A stretch of 64,000 bases of DNA from Adiantum capillus-veneris (Eukaryota; Streptophyta; Polypodiopsida; Polypodiales; Pteridaceae). Each line of letters begins with the position of its first letter. Within the stretch, counting starts at the first letter, position 1. The position numbers were made by a program, and so were the translations under genes. The notes under the pieces are model-generated. The model was not told where the DNA came from. It saw only the letters and a program-made list of their open reading frames with translations, and ran no database searches. This document shows positions 33,445 through 43,509 of this stretch, in pieces. The DNA is taken from assembly GCA_014529385.2 (NCBI GenBank), contig CM043960.1, positions 71,682,910 through 71,746,909 on the forward strand. The letters run 5' to 3'.

Positions 33445-34606
33445 TGTTAGGTGCAGCGGAATGATTGTTTGCGCTTTGCTCAAGATGAGTGCTCCGAACT
33501 GTGCTCAAGGGGTTCCTTTTAGTTCTTATGGAAGGTAGAGCCTTCCGTTCTTAAGTGCTATGATCAGAAACAAAGTAAATGGACACTGTATGTGCAAGTG
33601 TATGAGATTGAGAGATAGAGAGAGAAGAGAGATACGACACCAGAGACATTGTAAAACCCTCCTCCGAAGGCCCCACTCTCGTCGGCGAGAGTGGTCTACT
33701 TATGATTGCACAAAGTGGTACAATGCGGATGCAATGGACTGATGCAACTTGGGACTATGCCGATGACCACGACGATGATGACGACGACGACTTTAGGGCT
33801 GAAATCTGTAGTCTTCTGTCTACTGAATTTCGGGGCTGTTTCGGTGGCTGAAAATGACTGTTTTGGCTACATTTTCGAGGGCTCAAAATAGGGGTCTTCT
33901 GCAACCAACTAGGGCTGAATCTGCTGCTAATCCTAACTGCTGAAAACGCTGCTCCCCTGCTGCATCAATGGCTGAAAACCAAAAACACTGGCAGATCTGG
34001 GAACTTGCGGGCGATTCTGGCTAAAAATAGAAAACGCTGAACTGATCGGCTATCGTCGATGAGAACACTGGCTAGTCTGATGTGCTCGCGATGAGAAACT
34101 GCTAACGCCAGGGCTTGAGGGATTGTTGGCGAGGATCTGGTCTGAAATCGCCAAGGGCTAGGGGGAGATGGTGATGGAGACCAAAAACGCTAGGGGGTAC
34201 TGCTGGGGTTCTGCTGAGAAGGTGCCTGTTGAGCATGTGCTCCTGCTGCCAGAAAGTGCTAACTTGGGTTTGCTTATATATTAACTTAGCAAAATTGCCC
34301 TACCTACTTTTGTTGGAAAGTCACTTTAAAATAATAAGTGAAAAATATCAAAAATAGGGAAAATAGGCTAAATGCACTGGAAAATTCCCTTGATGGAATC
34401 TGATGGATTCTGATGGGAATACTGATGATCATGCTGTGTGCAACCAGAGGATATGCATCTATGCTAAGTGACTGGGCATGCACGGTCTACGAATAGACTC
34501 ATAAAAGTGCCAGATCACTTCTAATCTAGACTTGACTGGACTGACTGAATCCTGATCATGCTGTAGCTTGTCCATGGACACATAGGGTTGGATGTGTCAC
34601 GTGACA
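33445..34606 (-). mobile_element. Solo LTR beta-2
   Basis: A complete 1162-bp beta LTR from TGTTAGGTGCAGCGG to GTCACGTGACA without an interior, flanked by a perfect TSD ATTGA (33440-33444 and 34607-34611). It contains the AAAACGCTA boxes and a TATATAAGC-type TATA on its own strand (near 34275). It represents a third independent beta insertion in the same host element. Confidence 0.92.
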
Positions 34607-34611
34607 ATTGA

Positions 34612-35060
34612 GCAACCTATAGGTCACTCTAGAGTGAGAGGTGTAGATCATGCCTACTGCACACCACGAGTCTACCACTAAACCCTAAACTCGGCCCTGT
34701 GGTGAGAGATAGACAACTGCACCACACGAGTGAGAATCTAAGTCTGTCCTAAAACCCTTCTCTACAGTGAGCCAAGTGGCTGCACTCCATGAGAAAAGTG
34801 ACTAATTTCTACACTCTTCTGGAGTGAGCCGGATGGCTACACACCACGAAGTGGCCTATAACCTGCAAGCCAACTCTGTGGTTAGAGTAAAACAACTGCA
34901 CCACACGAGTCTTGCACAACACACAAAAACAAGTTAGAAAAGAGCAGGACAAGTTGAAAATATTACCTTAAGCTCTGGCTGTCCCAAAATCCTCCTCAAG
35001 CTCTGGCATTGCTTTCGATCAAAGCCGGCTCAAGCTCTAGAGCTACTTTCGATCGAAGCC
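34612..35060. repeat. Right subterminal imperfect repeats
   Basis: Related units of about 60-65 bp contain CTGTGGTGAGAG/CTGTGGTTAGAG followed by ACAACTGCACCACACGAGT and GTGAGCC-GGCTGCAC variants (34620-34920). Then come two copies of AAGCTCTGG with CTTTCGATCRAAGCCGGC (34972-35062). No gene is seen. These resemble reiterated subterminal motifs of transposons. Confidence 0.6.
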
Positions 35061-35071
35061 GGCGACGGTTT

Positions 35072-35217
35072 CTTATATAAGATAAGCTTTCGATCGAAAG
35101 ATATTTTGATCGAAATATCTTTCGATCGAAAAGAAAATAAAACGGCTATACAGTGATTATACAGGATTTCAGCGTATAATGGCGTTTTATACGTATATTT
35201 TTTTCGATACGGACGTA
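35072..35217 (-). promoter_or_regulatory. Right terminal region: TATA box and inverted GATCGAAAGAT boxes
   Basis: The palindromic CTTATATAAG (35072-35081) reads as a TATA box on the - strand, toward the kinase-like gene. Between it and the end lie GATCGAAAGATATTTTGATCGAAA-type boxes, the inverse of the left-end box at 2051-2075. The tip GTATAATGGCG...ACGGACG is imperfectly inverted to the left tip. Confidence 0.5.
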
Positions 35218-35585
35218 TAAGTTCTTGAGTCAGGACTCGCGTGAGGCATGGCAACTCTTTCATGAGCTATCCCCCCCCCCCCCTGCCATTACCTCTAGAG
35301 ACTTGGGGCCAGTACGCATCATCTTTGTACACAGTTTCTGGACAGCCGCCCCTTCCCGACCCCCCCTATCCATGCCCACACACATGTGCTTTTTTCACTG
35401 CTGAGATGGTGAAGAAGGCCATTGACAGGATGAGGACTGGGAGAGCATATGATCATAATGGATTAGCGGCTGAGCATTTCATGCATACCAGAGATCTACT
35501 AGCAAAGCTTCTAGCAGTTATGTTTAACCGTGCCATGTGTGAGAGCTTGCCTGATACTTGGAGTCGGATCATGACTAGTTTGTAG
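35218..35585 (+). pseudogene. LINE-1 copy continued: start of the RT region
   Basis: It continues the frame cut at 1952 (KFLSQDSREAWQLFHEL), then a C homopolymer (35269-35282) shifts frame. The following frame gives EMVKKAIDRMRTGRAYDHNGL and FNRAMCESLPDTWS. This is the conserved segment just before the palm of LINE reverse transcriptases (usually PGxDG and lP..W). Homology stops at about 35585, where an opposite-strand LINE piece begins. Confidence 0.8.
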
Positions 35586-36990
35586 CCCAAGTGCCAACAG
35601 ACAACTCTGCATGCACTATCATCCACATGAAATAGCATATCCTGCAATTGATCCATAGGGTCCAAATCAGAGTTACCCGAAACACGGAACGGGAACGGCG
35701 ACGGGGACCCTTGCGGAACGGGGGAACGGCCGGGGGTCCGGAACGGGAACGGCGCGGAACGGGAGGCATAAAAAACACCCAAATAATGCTTGAGAAGGGA
35801 ATGGGTGTGAGGGGGTGCATTTTAATTTTTGAGTCCTTGCACACTAAAAATACACCTAATGTTCACTGCAAATTTGCAAAAAACTGTCTATTTCTTTCCA
35901 TTTTTGAGAGTTGGCCGTTCCGGGGCCGTTCCGGTATCAGGTGGTCACCCGGAACGGCAAAACATTCCGGGGCGTTCCAGCTTGGCAGAGGGGGAGGGAA
36001 CGGCGTTCCGGCCTTCTAGGGCCTACGGAACGCGTTCCCCGGTAACTATGGTCCAAATGCATGAGCAAAACTATCACTGGAAAGCAAGGTAGATGCGATG
36101 TTCCTGCCATACAATCGAGGATGATGAGGTGGGTATTGTGTCCACAAGATAAGCCTCCTTCCCAGAGAGACAATATGATCAAAAATGGAAAGAGGGGTCC
36201 CATCAACCTGTAAGGAATGCCACTGCCACTCACCAAGATCCCAAATTAACTCAACCAAAGGCTTTCTCCGCCATATCCACAATCTCCAAAGTGGTACCTC
36301 CGTTGTAGTGAAAACGAGGTCAACACAAGAGTGCTTCTCAAAAAAGCCTACCCCTTTAACAGGTTGCCAATCAGCATGCAGCTGCTGATCAAGTGAAACC
36401 TCACCCTGGAACTTTATTCAGAAGTGCTTACCATGATGGCCAGTCTGTGTAATGCCAAACACCAGAGTTCCATGCTGTGCAGCGATCGTGGCTCTTGAGC
36501 TAGGGTGGAAGTACACGCATCAGCCCTGATGTGAAGGTAAAATAGTCTGTCTCCCAATGTAAGCATGCCAATCAGCAAGAATAGCCTGATCAATCTCCCC
36601 CATACACGCAGCTACCTCTTTGCGGATCCCGTAGGTAGCACCTATGACCTGCGCACTGACCAAGGAAGTACCTAACCAACGACATAAAGAACTTGTTAGG
36701 CCATCATCCCATTTGGCCAATCAATATGAGTCCTCTCACCTAGCTGACATCCCTGTGAATCTGGCACATGCATTCCAAACTAAAGGCTACCTCACTACCT
36801 CCTCTACACAAGAGGGTGGATGTCGAATCAAAGCAAGGCGCAATTCCTTCCAAATCCGTAGCAAGCAACGCATAAAAGGTGACAAGAGAGCCATATCCAA
36901 AGGTGCATCAATGAAGATGAATATGTGGTCAGTTGCCATACACCACCAGTATTTGTCACAAAATGTGTCAAGCCACTGAAGACCCAGAGA
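35586..36990 (-). pseudogene. Opposite-strand LINE ORF2 C-terminal fragment
   Basis: Read from 36990 down: IFIDAPLDMALLSPF, IWKELRLALIRHPPS, LVWNA, ADWHAYIGRQTILP-like motifs, then FEKHSCVDLVF, GEWQWHSLQVDGTPLS and RRLILWT. This is the usual region after the RT thumb of L1-type ORF2. It is interrupted by a MITE at 35668-36049 (TSD GGTCCAAAT), so the last codons lie at 35586-35667. Multiple stops make it a pseudogene. It abuts the + strand LINE piece tail to tail. Confidence 0.65.
35668..36049. mobile_element. GGAACG-rich MITE-like element 2
   Basis: A 382-bp element with ends AGAGTTACCCGAAAC and (inverted) ATAGTTACCGGGG, packed with GGAACG/CGTTCC repeats. It is flanked by a perfect 9-bp TSD, GGTCCAAAT (35659-35667 and 36050-36058). 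A 9-bp TSD points to a Mutator-like transposase (family knowledge). It has no coding capacity and is a shorter relative of 11649-12349. Confidence 0.85.
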
Positions 36991-37935
36991 GTTAGGACTC
37001 CCTGAGCCTGACCCTAGCCAACCTGCAGATCGTGACCCTAAACGCTATCAAAAGCTAAAGAAGTCCTCACCAACTTACAAGTTCCTACCGAGTGGCCCAA
37101 TTATCCAGGTTGATTGTTGCGGTGGGGGGCAAAATGCCAGGGCACTGCAGGAGTAGAAAACGTTGGGCGGATCTGCACTTGCACTTGAAATCTGATGAAA
37201 AAATGCTAAGCCTTGTGCTTCTTTTATACTAACTTTCTTGGTGCCAAGTCGGGAAAATGTGCAAATGTTTAGGATAAGCCTTATCTTTATATTGACACAA
37301 TGGCAAGCTCAATAATATTTCTTCCTATGTTGTGTGCTCTTGAGCTTCTCCTTCATCTTCTCCATCTTTGCGTGCATTTCTGCAACTATATTTCCAACAT
37401 ATTGGTCCAAATTGTATTGCAATCTATTGAACAAGCCGATCATGGTCCTCACAATTCGTACCTTTCTGACTAGTCTCTATCACCAAGACAAAACCTATCA
37501 TCATTATAATTACACTATAGGATGGATCTTATTAGAGTGAGCAGAGACTTTCATAACGAATCCTGCATTATGTTATGATGTTTGGACAAAGGAGGGGAGA
37601 CTGAATGAGAAATACTCCATTTACAAGCCACAAACACTACCATTCACCTCCAATATTTCTTTTCCCCACGATACACATGTGCCACGATGTCACGAACACT
37701 CGGCTCATATTGGCTGATGAGCCAATGGACTCTGGTAGATACTGATATATTATGTTTGTGTGTGCACACATGGACTTCCACCAAAAAATGCAAGTATGCA
37801 CATCTGTGTGTGCATGTGCATGCGCGTATGTGGATGTGTGCATATTAGCTGACGAGCCAATGGACTCTAGTAGATACTGATATATTATGTTTGTGTGTGT
37901 GCACATGCACACACACAAAAACATGCAAGAGTGCA

Positions 37936-37938
<3 letters not shown>

Positions 37939-37977
<39 letters not shown>

Positions 37978-38008
37978 CGTGTGTGTGACATGTGTGTGTG
38001 TGTGTGTC
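37939..38008. repeat. (TG)n/(CG)n microsatellite
   Basis: A GT run passes into GCGCGCGCG and back to GT. Such alternating purine-pyrimidine DNA can adopt a Z form. The Cys/Val-rich frames across it are artefacts of the repeat. Confidence 0.95.
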
Positions 38009-38214
38009 AGGTGTGTTCAGTGAGCGCAAGACTGCTGCGTGACCTTTTGCCCAGCGCGACCATCTGCTCAGTGTTGCAGACGAGGGCCACCTTCTGCCCG
38101 ACGCGCGTGTCAGTGAGGATGAGCCATCGCGACATCAGCTGCAAGCCCTAATAGGTTTCTCATGCCCTGTTGCAGCCTTGCACAATCTGCTGCTCTATGT
38201 CATCAGTGTCAGCG

Positions 38215-38216
<2 letters not shown>

Positions 38217-38260
<44 letters not shown>
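38217..38260. repeat. (GT)n microsatellite
   Basis: An uninterrupted GT run about 290 bp upstream of the second LINE ORF1. Confidence 0.95.
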
Positions 38261-38264
<4 letters not shown>

Positions 38265-38548
38265 AGTGTGCATGTGTGTACAGGTGCTCCTTCGCGTTGC
38301 CTTCTTTGCGCAAATTTGACTTGTACAGAAGTGTAATTCTTTTCAAGAGTTGATTCTCTAGAGTCAGGCTTATTTAGTTCAGTGGGCAGGTGTAGAGCTC
38401 AGTGGGCAGGTGTCCAGGTGGAAGTGTACAAAGTTTGTTGTGTTCAGCTATCTTCCAAGATTCAGGTCGCTAAGGTTGGCAGTATTTTGGTCCTTTCTTG
38501 ACAGAGTCAGTCTGCAATCTCGATCAAGTGTATAAATGTAGGAAGCCG

Positions 38549-39750
38549 ATGGCCGCAGAGTCCTCGGAAATGGGTGAAATCCGAGCTTGTTTGTTGGAAG
38601 ATTTTGAAGGTGCGTGGAATGCCTAGGAGGGCCAGGAACCCACCACTGAGGTGCTTATTCCTGTGCAAGCTCTCTTGGACCCAGTGGCGCAGTATGCTCT
38701 CAATGCGATTATTTTGTTCTTTCCGGGCAAAATGCCCATTGCGCAAGACGTGGGTCAGTGGGTGGATTCCCTTCTTAAACGCCAAGCAGTCTGAGGTGTT
38801 TATTTTGGAGCCAGAGGGTTTTATGAAGTCTTGTTGGCTGACACTGATGCCCGAAACATGTTGCTTGAATTATCTCCTCTGTTTTCTGGTGCTCAGATGA
38901 CACATGTATTGGCCTGGGCTCTTACCAAAGACTATCAAAGCCTTATCCGCCACAAGCGCCCAGTATGGGTAGAAATAGTTGACCCCTTTCCGCGCACCTG
39001 GCGACACTTTCTGTGCTTGCTTGTCGCTTGGGAAAAGTGATATGTCCTCCCAAACTTGACGCAAATACAAATCGGTTTTGTGTGCTTTGGGACACAGATG
39101 TTCCCACGCCTCAAAGTATTACTATCAACTCAGGGGACCCTCTCATTGGCAAGCGTCCTTTTAAGCTCAAATGGGGAAAATTTGCAAATTCATGTTTTCG
39201 CTGTAGTAAATTTGAACATGCAATCTGAATGTCCCGAGACTCATTTGCAACCTCCTCCTTTAGCGGTTCCACAGCTTGCTGTTTCCAATGGAAAGGAAGA
39301 CTCTAGATCCCCCTCCATTGGGGTCTCTACCTTGCCCGATGCTCAGCCTCTGGATAGAGGTAAAGTCAAATCTGTTGGTTCCAAAACTCTTAGAGTTAGG
39401 GTAAGCTTGCAGCTGCTCAGGAGACATGGAATAAGGGTAAGAATGTCGATCTAGGGGAAGTATCTCCTTGGATAATCCCCAAGAAGGCTTTCAAAACACG
39501 CTCACAGCTTTCTTCTCGTAACTATGTACCTCCTGCAGTGAAATCTGCGGTGCACAAACCTCTTCCTTGTAATGACAATCGTATGCTTGTGGAAGCATGA
39601 ACAAGGTGGTACATTCTTACAGAGATTTAGTGATTCATGGGACTTCTTCATCACCTGCATGCTTTGTTTCCCTTGATGAGGGTATGGAAGATAATGTAGT
39701 CGAGCCACGGTCTCTTGATGTTGATGTGTCTATGGGCACGTCTACTTAGT
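38549..39750 (+). pseudogene. LINE-2 copy, ORF1 (DUF4283-like with zinc knuckle)
   Basis: From ATG 38549 (MAAESSEMGEIR) the frame includes GARGFYEVLLADTDARNM, VLAWALTKDY and PVWVEIVDPFPRTWRHF. After a frame change at about 39013 it continues with GKVICPPKLDANTNRFCVLWD and a zinc-knuckle start, CFRCSKFEHAI. The order fits plant L1 ORF1 proteins (DUF4283 followed by a CCHC knuckle), which bind the LINE RNA. In-frame stops at about 38621 and 38792 and later frameshifts disable it. It lies 35 bp ahead of ORF2. Confidence 0.75.
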
Positions 39751-39784
39751 TCCCCTTTCCTTTGCCTTTGTACATATCTCTTTA

Positions 39785-40300
39785 ATGCATAGTTGTGTTA
39801 AATGCATTTCATATAATGTGCGTGGGTTATGTAACGTTGATAAGTGGACATTAACCTGGCATTATGTACATACATGTAAGGCAAACATTGTTATTTTGCA
39901 AGGGCACAATCAGCATGAATTTGCTGGGCAATGTTCGTATTTTGCAGGATATTGGATAGCCTATGCTAGATTGACGGGCTATTCAGATGTTTTGATGTTG
40001 GTTAAACATGAGTTGCAGCCAGTTCTTGCGTACAATGGTCAAGCAGGTCGCTGGATGGTGATTCAATGTACAGTCAATGGTCAGACTTATGAAGTTGGGG
40101 GTGTTTATGCGCACACAGTCTCGGGGCAACATTCGGCTTTATGGCATGCAATGTCTTCTTATCCTTGGCTTTCCAATGCTTTTCTTTGTGGTGATTTTAA
40201 CAACGCACCTGCTTCATTGGATAACACCATAGGACAATCGCACATGTTGGGTGTGGAAGAGCACGCTTGGACAAATCTTGTTGCTTGCACACGGTGTTGG
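39785..40300 (+). pseudogene. LINE-2 copy, ORF2 endonuclease N-terminal half
   Basis: ATG 39785 opens with CISYNVRGL (Asn at the active site), then an ANIVILQGHNQHE segment where QE.H is usual, VGGVYAH, and FLCGDFNNAPAS with the catalytic Asp and Asn. The endonuclease is cut after HAWTNLVACTR at about 40300 and resumes at 48785 with LDLWSLLHPN. TGTTGG is shared at both junctions (40295-40300 and 48785-48790), fitting an insertion of 8.5 kb. The remaining 60 codons of open frame after 40300 belong to the insert. Confidence 0.85.
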
Positions 40301-41846
40301 GCGTTTTCTGGGAAGTTTTTTCGTGCTTCTATTTCATGGTTAGTCAATGGAGATCATACGTAGCTATTCGATAACTCCTCGTTTTAGCTTGACATCTTAC
40401 ATGCATTTGTGTGGATGATGTTAAAGCCCCAAAAGTTATTCTGTGAACTGCTCCCCTGTGGATGTTTGATCTCCTTGCTACGAGAATTTTCCCCCGTTGT
40501 GCTGACAGAGTTTGCCCATCCGTTACGTATCTGCTTAGCTGCAAGTTTGTTGTTGATAATGGATGTCGTATTAAGTTTTTTTTGGACGAGTTGATGAACC
40601 CAATAGTCTTTAGAAATCAAACCTAAGTGGGCACATTGGCCAATCATGCTTCAAATTGAAAAAGGATGTGAACCTCAGCTTTGGTAAAACAAAGACCATA
40701 ACGATGCCTTGACTTTGAAGAAGGTCGTTTTTGGTAAGTGAAGTGGTGGCAAGCAGAGGAGGGTGAGAGCGCCCAAATTGGGGGAACAAGGACACATCTC
40801 TACAGGTTCTGGTTGGAATACTATCACTCAGCCTATGCAAGGGCAATCACAAATTAGAAGGGGGGATTTCTTGCTCTGTGTGTGGCAGGCAGTGTGGGTG
40901 TCGAAAAATTACAAAGGATCCTCATCCTGGCAGCAAGCCCCGACCTATGGATCAAGAGGTTACACCTTGCATCTAGCGAACAGAGTTGAGTCCATCCCTG
41001 GGAAGGGTGTATGCGTGTAGCTAGAGCAAGAAGGCAGCCATATATGGTTTCTTACAAGGCTAGGCATTGGGGGCTGATTTACGACACGCTGGTGATGCTC
41101 CCTTGTGGAAGTGCTGCGTGATTTGTTTTTATGCCGAGGCATCTTAAAGCAGACTGCCAATGATTTGGAGTTCTCTGCAAAGTTACGCAGCATTTAGCTT
41201 GTTTTACAAAGGTCATACTTTCAATTGTTGAGAAGAGCCATCATTCACCTTGAGGGCCAGTGAGATAGATAGCAGTGATGTGGACATTAAAGACCAGATA
41301 AACCAAAAGTGGGGCCTGCTGGCTATGGATCGTGGAGCAGGCCACTTGGGCTGCCAAGAAGCTTCATGAAAGCGATTGGGTGACAGAGATTTTGCAGTTG
41401 TGGTGCTCAAGGTTCGTGGGGGACTTTTGAAAAATTCGGATGAGGTCGCCAGCTATTGGAAAACCCATACATGCCATTAGCGATGTTGGACTGTTCCATA
41501 GGAGCTGACATCTGCCCTGCTCGTGGCTTCTCACATGAGTGTGTGCTTGCACAACTCAACATCGAGGGAGTATGTATTCTGCACTTATTTACCAGAGCCT
41601 GCGTTAAATGAAGCAACTACATCTATTTTGAGGAGAAATAGAGAGCTGTTGTGTAAGAAACTACGGCAATTGAACTCGTCGTGACTTAAAGGCATTGCAT
41701 CAGCGGACAATAGAGGGGACTTAGTAGCAACGATGTTGTTAAATAGATGCCATGGATAATCTGCAACAAGGACAGAGTTCTACTATGTCTGTGTACTTGA
41801 AGGAGTTCCTAGCTACCTTATTGCCCAAATTTACAGAGTTTCCTTG
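40301..41846. other. Unrecognised insert in the LINE-2 endonuclease, left part
   Basis: With 48627-48784 this forms about 1.7 kb that interrupts the endonuclease. On the + strand several open stretches look protein-like, for example PSVTYLLSCKFVVDNGCRIK near 40520, AGSVGVEKLQRILILAASP near 40900 and CMRVARARRQPYMVSYKARH near 41030. I recognise no family. It may be a decayed transposon or a captured gene. The flanks GGTGTTGG and GATGTTGG match at 7 of 8 bases, as in a hAT-size TSD, but I see no terminal inverted repeats. Confidence 0.4.
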
Positions 41847-42307
41847 CAAGGTGGTAAGGTACGTAAGGTACGGTACGTATTCGGTACGTCATGTACGTAC
41901 TACTGAATGGATAGAGTTGTAAGGTACGTAAAATTCATATGTTCTAAAAGCCAAAAGCCTACAATACGGTCCATACTTGATTAAAAAATCATAAGTATCA
42001 CTTCAAGCATGTTAGTTCACTATTCTACAAACCAAGGCAAAGCTTTCACACGAATACCAGCAAGTCATGACTCCTTGCTCGACATTCAACAAATCAACAT
42101 TGAAGTGACAAGAACACATACAATTTCAAATATACACAACCTAAAATTTGAAGTTTCACAACAAACTAGTTACTACAAAGAACTTCAAAGTTCACATTGA
42201 TCATGATTTGCCAATTTGCAAAATCGATGGGCGAACCCTATTGTGCCGACCTACTGGGGTTTTTTTTCCAACAACAAAAAAAGGTACAGTACGGATCCGT
42301 ACAGTAC

Positions 42308-43496
42308 TGTCACGTGACACATCCAACCCTATGTGTCCGTGGACAAGCTGCAGTATGATCAGGGTTCAGTCAGTCCAGTCAAGTCTAGATTAGCAGTGAT
42401 CTGGCACTTTTGTGAGTCTATTCGTAGACCGTGCATGCCCAGTCACTTAGCATAGATGCATATCCTCTGGTTGCACACAGCATGATCATCAGAATTCCCA
42501 TCAGAATCATTTAGAATCAGTTAGGGGATTTTTCCAATGCATTTAGCCTAATTTCCCTAATTTTGACATTTTTCACTTATTATTTTTAAGTGACTTTCCA
42601 ACAAAAGTAGGTAGGGCAATTTTGCTAAGTTTGTATATAAGCAAACCCAAGTTAGCACTAAATGGCAGAAGAAGCAGCAGGAGCTCCCCGCCCAACAGGC
42701 GTCTTCTCAGCAAGAACCCGCAGTACCTCCCCAAGCCTGGCGTTTTCCTCTCCATGAGCCTAGCATTTTCAGTTTGGGCCTTCACCATCGCCAGACACTC
42801 CCCCCATTTGGCGTTTTCAGCATTGCTTGGTCGCCATAGTACCCTACAGCCCAGCGTTTTGCATATCGCCAACACCTCCACAGCCTAGCGTTTTCAGCCT
42901 TCCCATGATCGCCAGCAGTCCCCAGAACCCAGCGTTTTTCACTAACGCTACAGTACCATATCAGCGTTTTCTGTTTTCAGCCCATTGGTTGCAGATAGGC
43001 AGCGTTTTCAGCATGCATGATTTGCATCAGATTCAGCCATAAAGACTTGCAGATATCCCCATTTTCAGCCCTCGAAAACATAGTCAAAACAGTCATTTTC
43101 AGCCACCGAAACAGCCCCGAAATTCAGCAGTTAGAAGACCGTAGATTTCAGCCCTAAAGTCGTCGTCGTCACCGGCATAGTCTCAGGTTGCATCAGTCCA
43201 TTGCATCGTCATTGTACCACTTTGTGCAATCAATAAGTAGACCACTCTCGCCAACGAGAGTGGGGCCTTCGGAGGAGGGTTTTACAACGTCTCTGGTGTC
43301 GTATCTCTCTTCTCTCTCTATCTCTCAGTCTCATACACTTGCACACACAGTGTCCATTCACTTTGTTTGTGATCATAGCACTTTCCATTAAGAACGGAAG
43401 GCTCTACCTTCCATAAGAACTAAAAGGAACCCTTGAGCATAGTTCGGAGCACTCATCTTGAGCAAAGCGCAAACAATCATTCCGCTGCATCTAACA
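42308..43496 (+). repeat. 5' LTR of beta-B
   Basis: A 1189-bp LTR with a TATA box, TTGTATATAAGC (42631-42642). Many CAGCGTTTT/GGCGTTTT boxes are the inverse of the AAAACGCT boxes seen in the - strand beta copies. Confidence 0.9.
42631..42642 (+). promoter_or_regulatory. TATA box in beta LTR
   Basis: TTGTATATAAGC is present at the same place in all beta LTRs, including the solo copies. It is the likely start of retrotransposon transcription. Confidence 0.65.
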
Positions 43497-43497
43497 T

Positions 43498-43509
43498 TGG
43501 TATCAGAGC
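43498..43509 (+). other. Primer binding site of beta-B
   Basis: TGGTATCAGAGC, the initiator tRNA-Met type, one base after the LTR. Confidence 0.9.

Larger units (their letters stand above)
1953..35217. mobile_element. 33.3-kb composite hAT-like element inserted in a LINE
   Basis: The LINE frame (LYSK then FLSQDS) is cut exactly here. The flanks share TAAGTT (1947-1952 and 35218-35223); over the 8 bp usual for hAT, TCTAAGTT versus TATAAGTT match at 7 of 8. Both ends are TACG/TATACG-rich and imperfectly inverted. A CGATCGAAAGAT box lies about 95 bp inside each end in opposite orientation. Inside are a + strand transposase (BED, DUF659 and hAT C-terminal pieces) and a - strand kinase-like gene. 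Subtracting four nested insertions (3313-9508, 10111-15037, 19212-32772, 33445-34606) leaves about 7.4 kb, a reasonable hAT size. That the kinase belongs to the hAT core, and is not another nested insert, is inferred from the absence of visible boundaries. Confidence 0.7.
36991..38548. other. Unassigned DNA with local duplication and microsatellites
   Basis: No gene is recognised. A stretch near 37140-37260 (AAAATGCTAAG, CTTTTATACTAACTT) faintly resembles beta LTR sequence. A segment containing GAGCCAATGGACTCT-GTAGATACTGATATATTATG occurs at 37720-37762 and again at 37853-37895 (period about 134 bp). The rest is TG/CA-rich. Confidence 0.5.

Noticed and set aside
37637-38353. Open frames of 60-130 codons rich in Cys-Val or His-Thr
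   Set aside because: They are translations of (GT)n/(CA)n runs on both strands with no non-repeat conserved part.
43498-43509. tRNA gene suggested by TGGTATCAGAGC
   Set aside because: The 12-mer is the retrotransposon primer site next to an LTR. No cloverleaf surrounds it.
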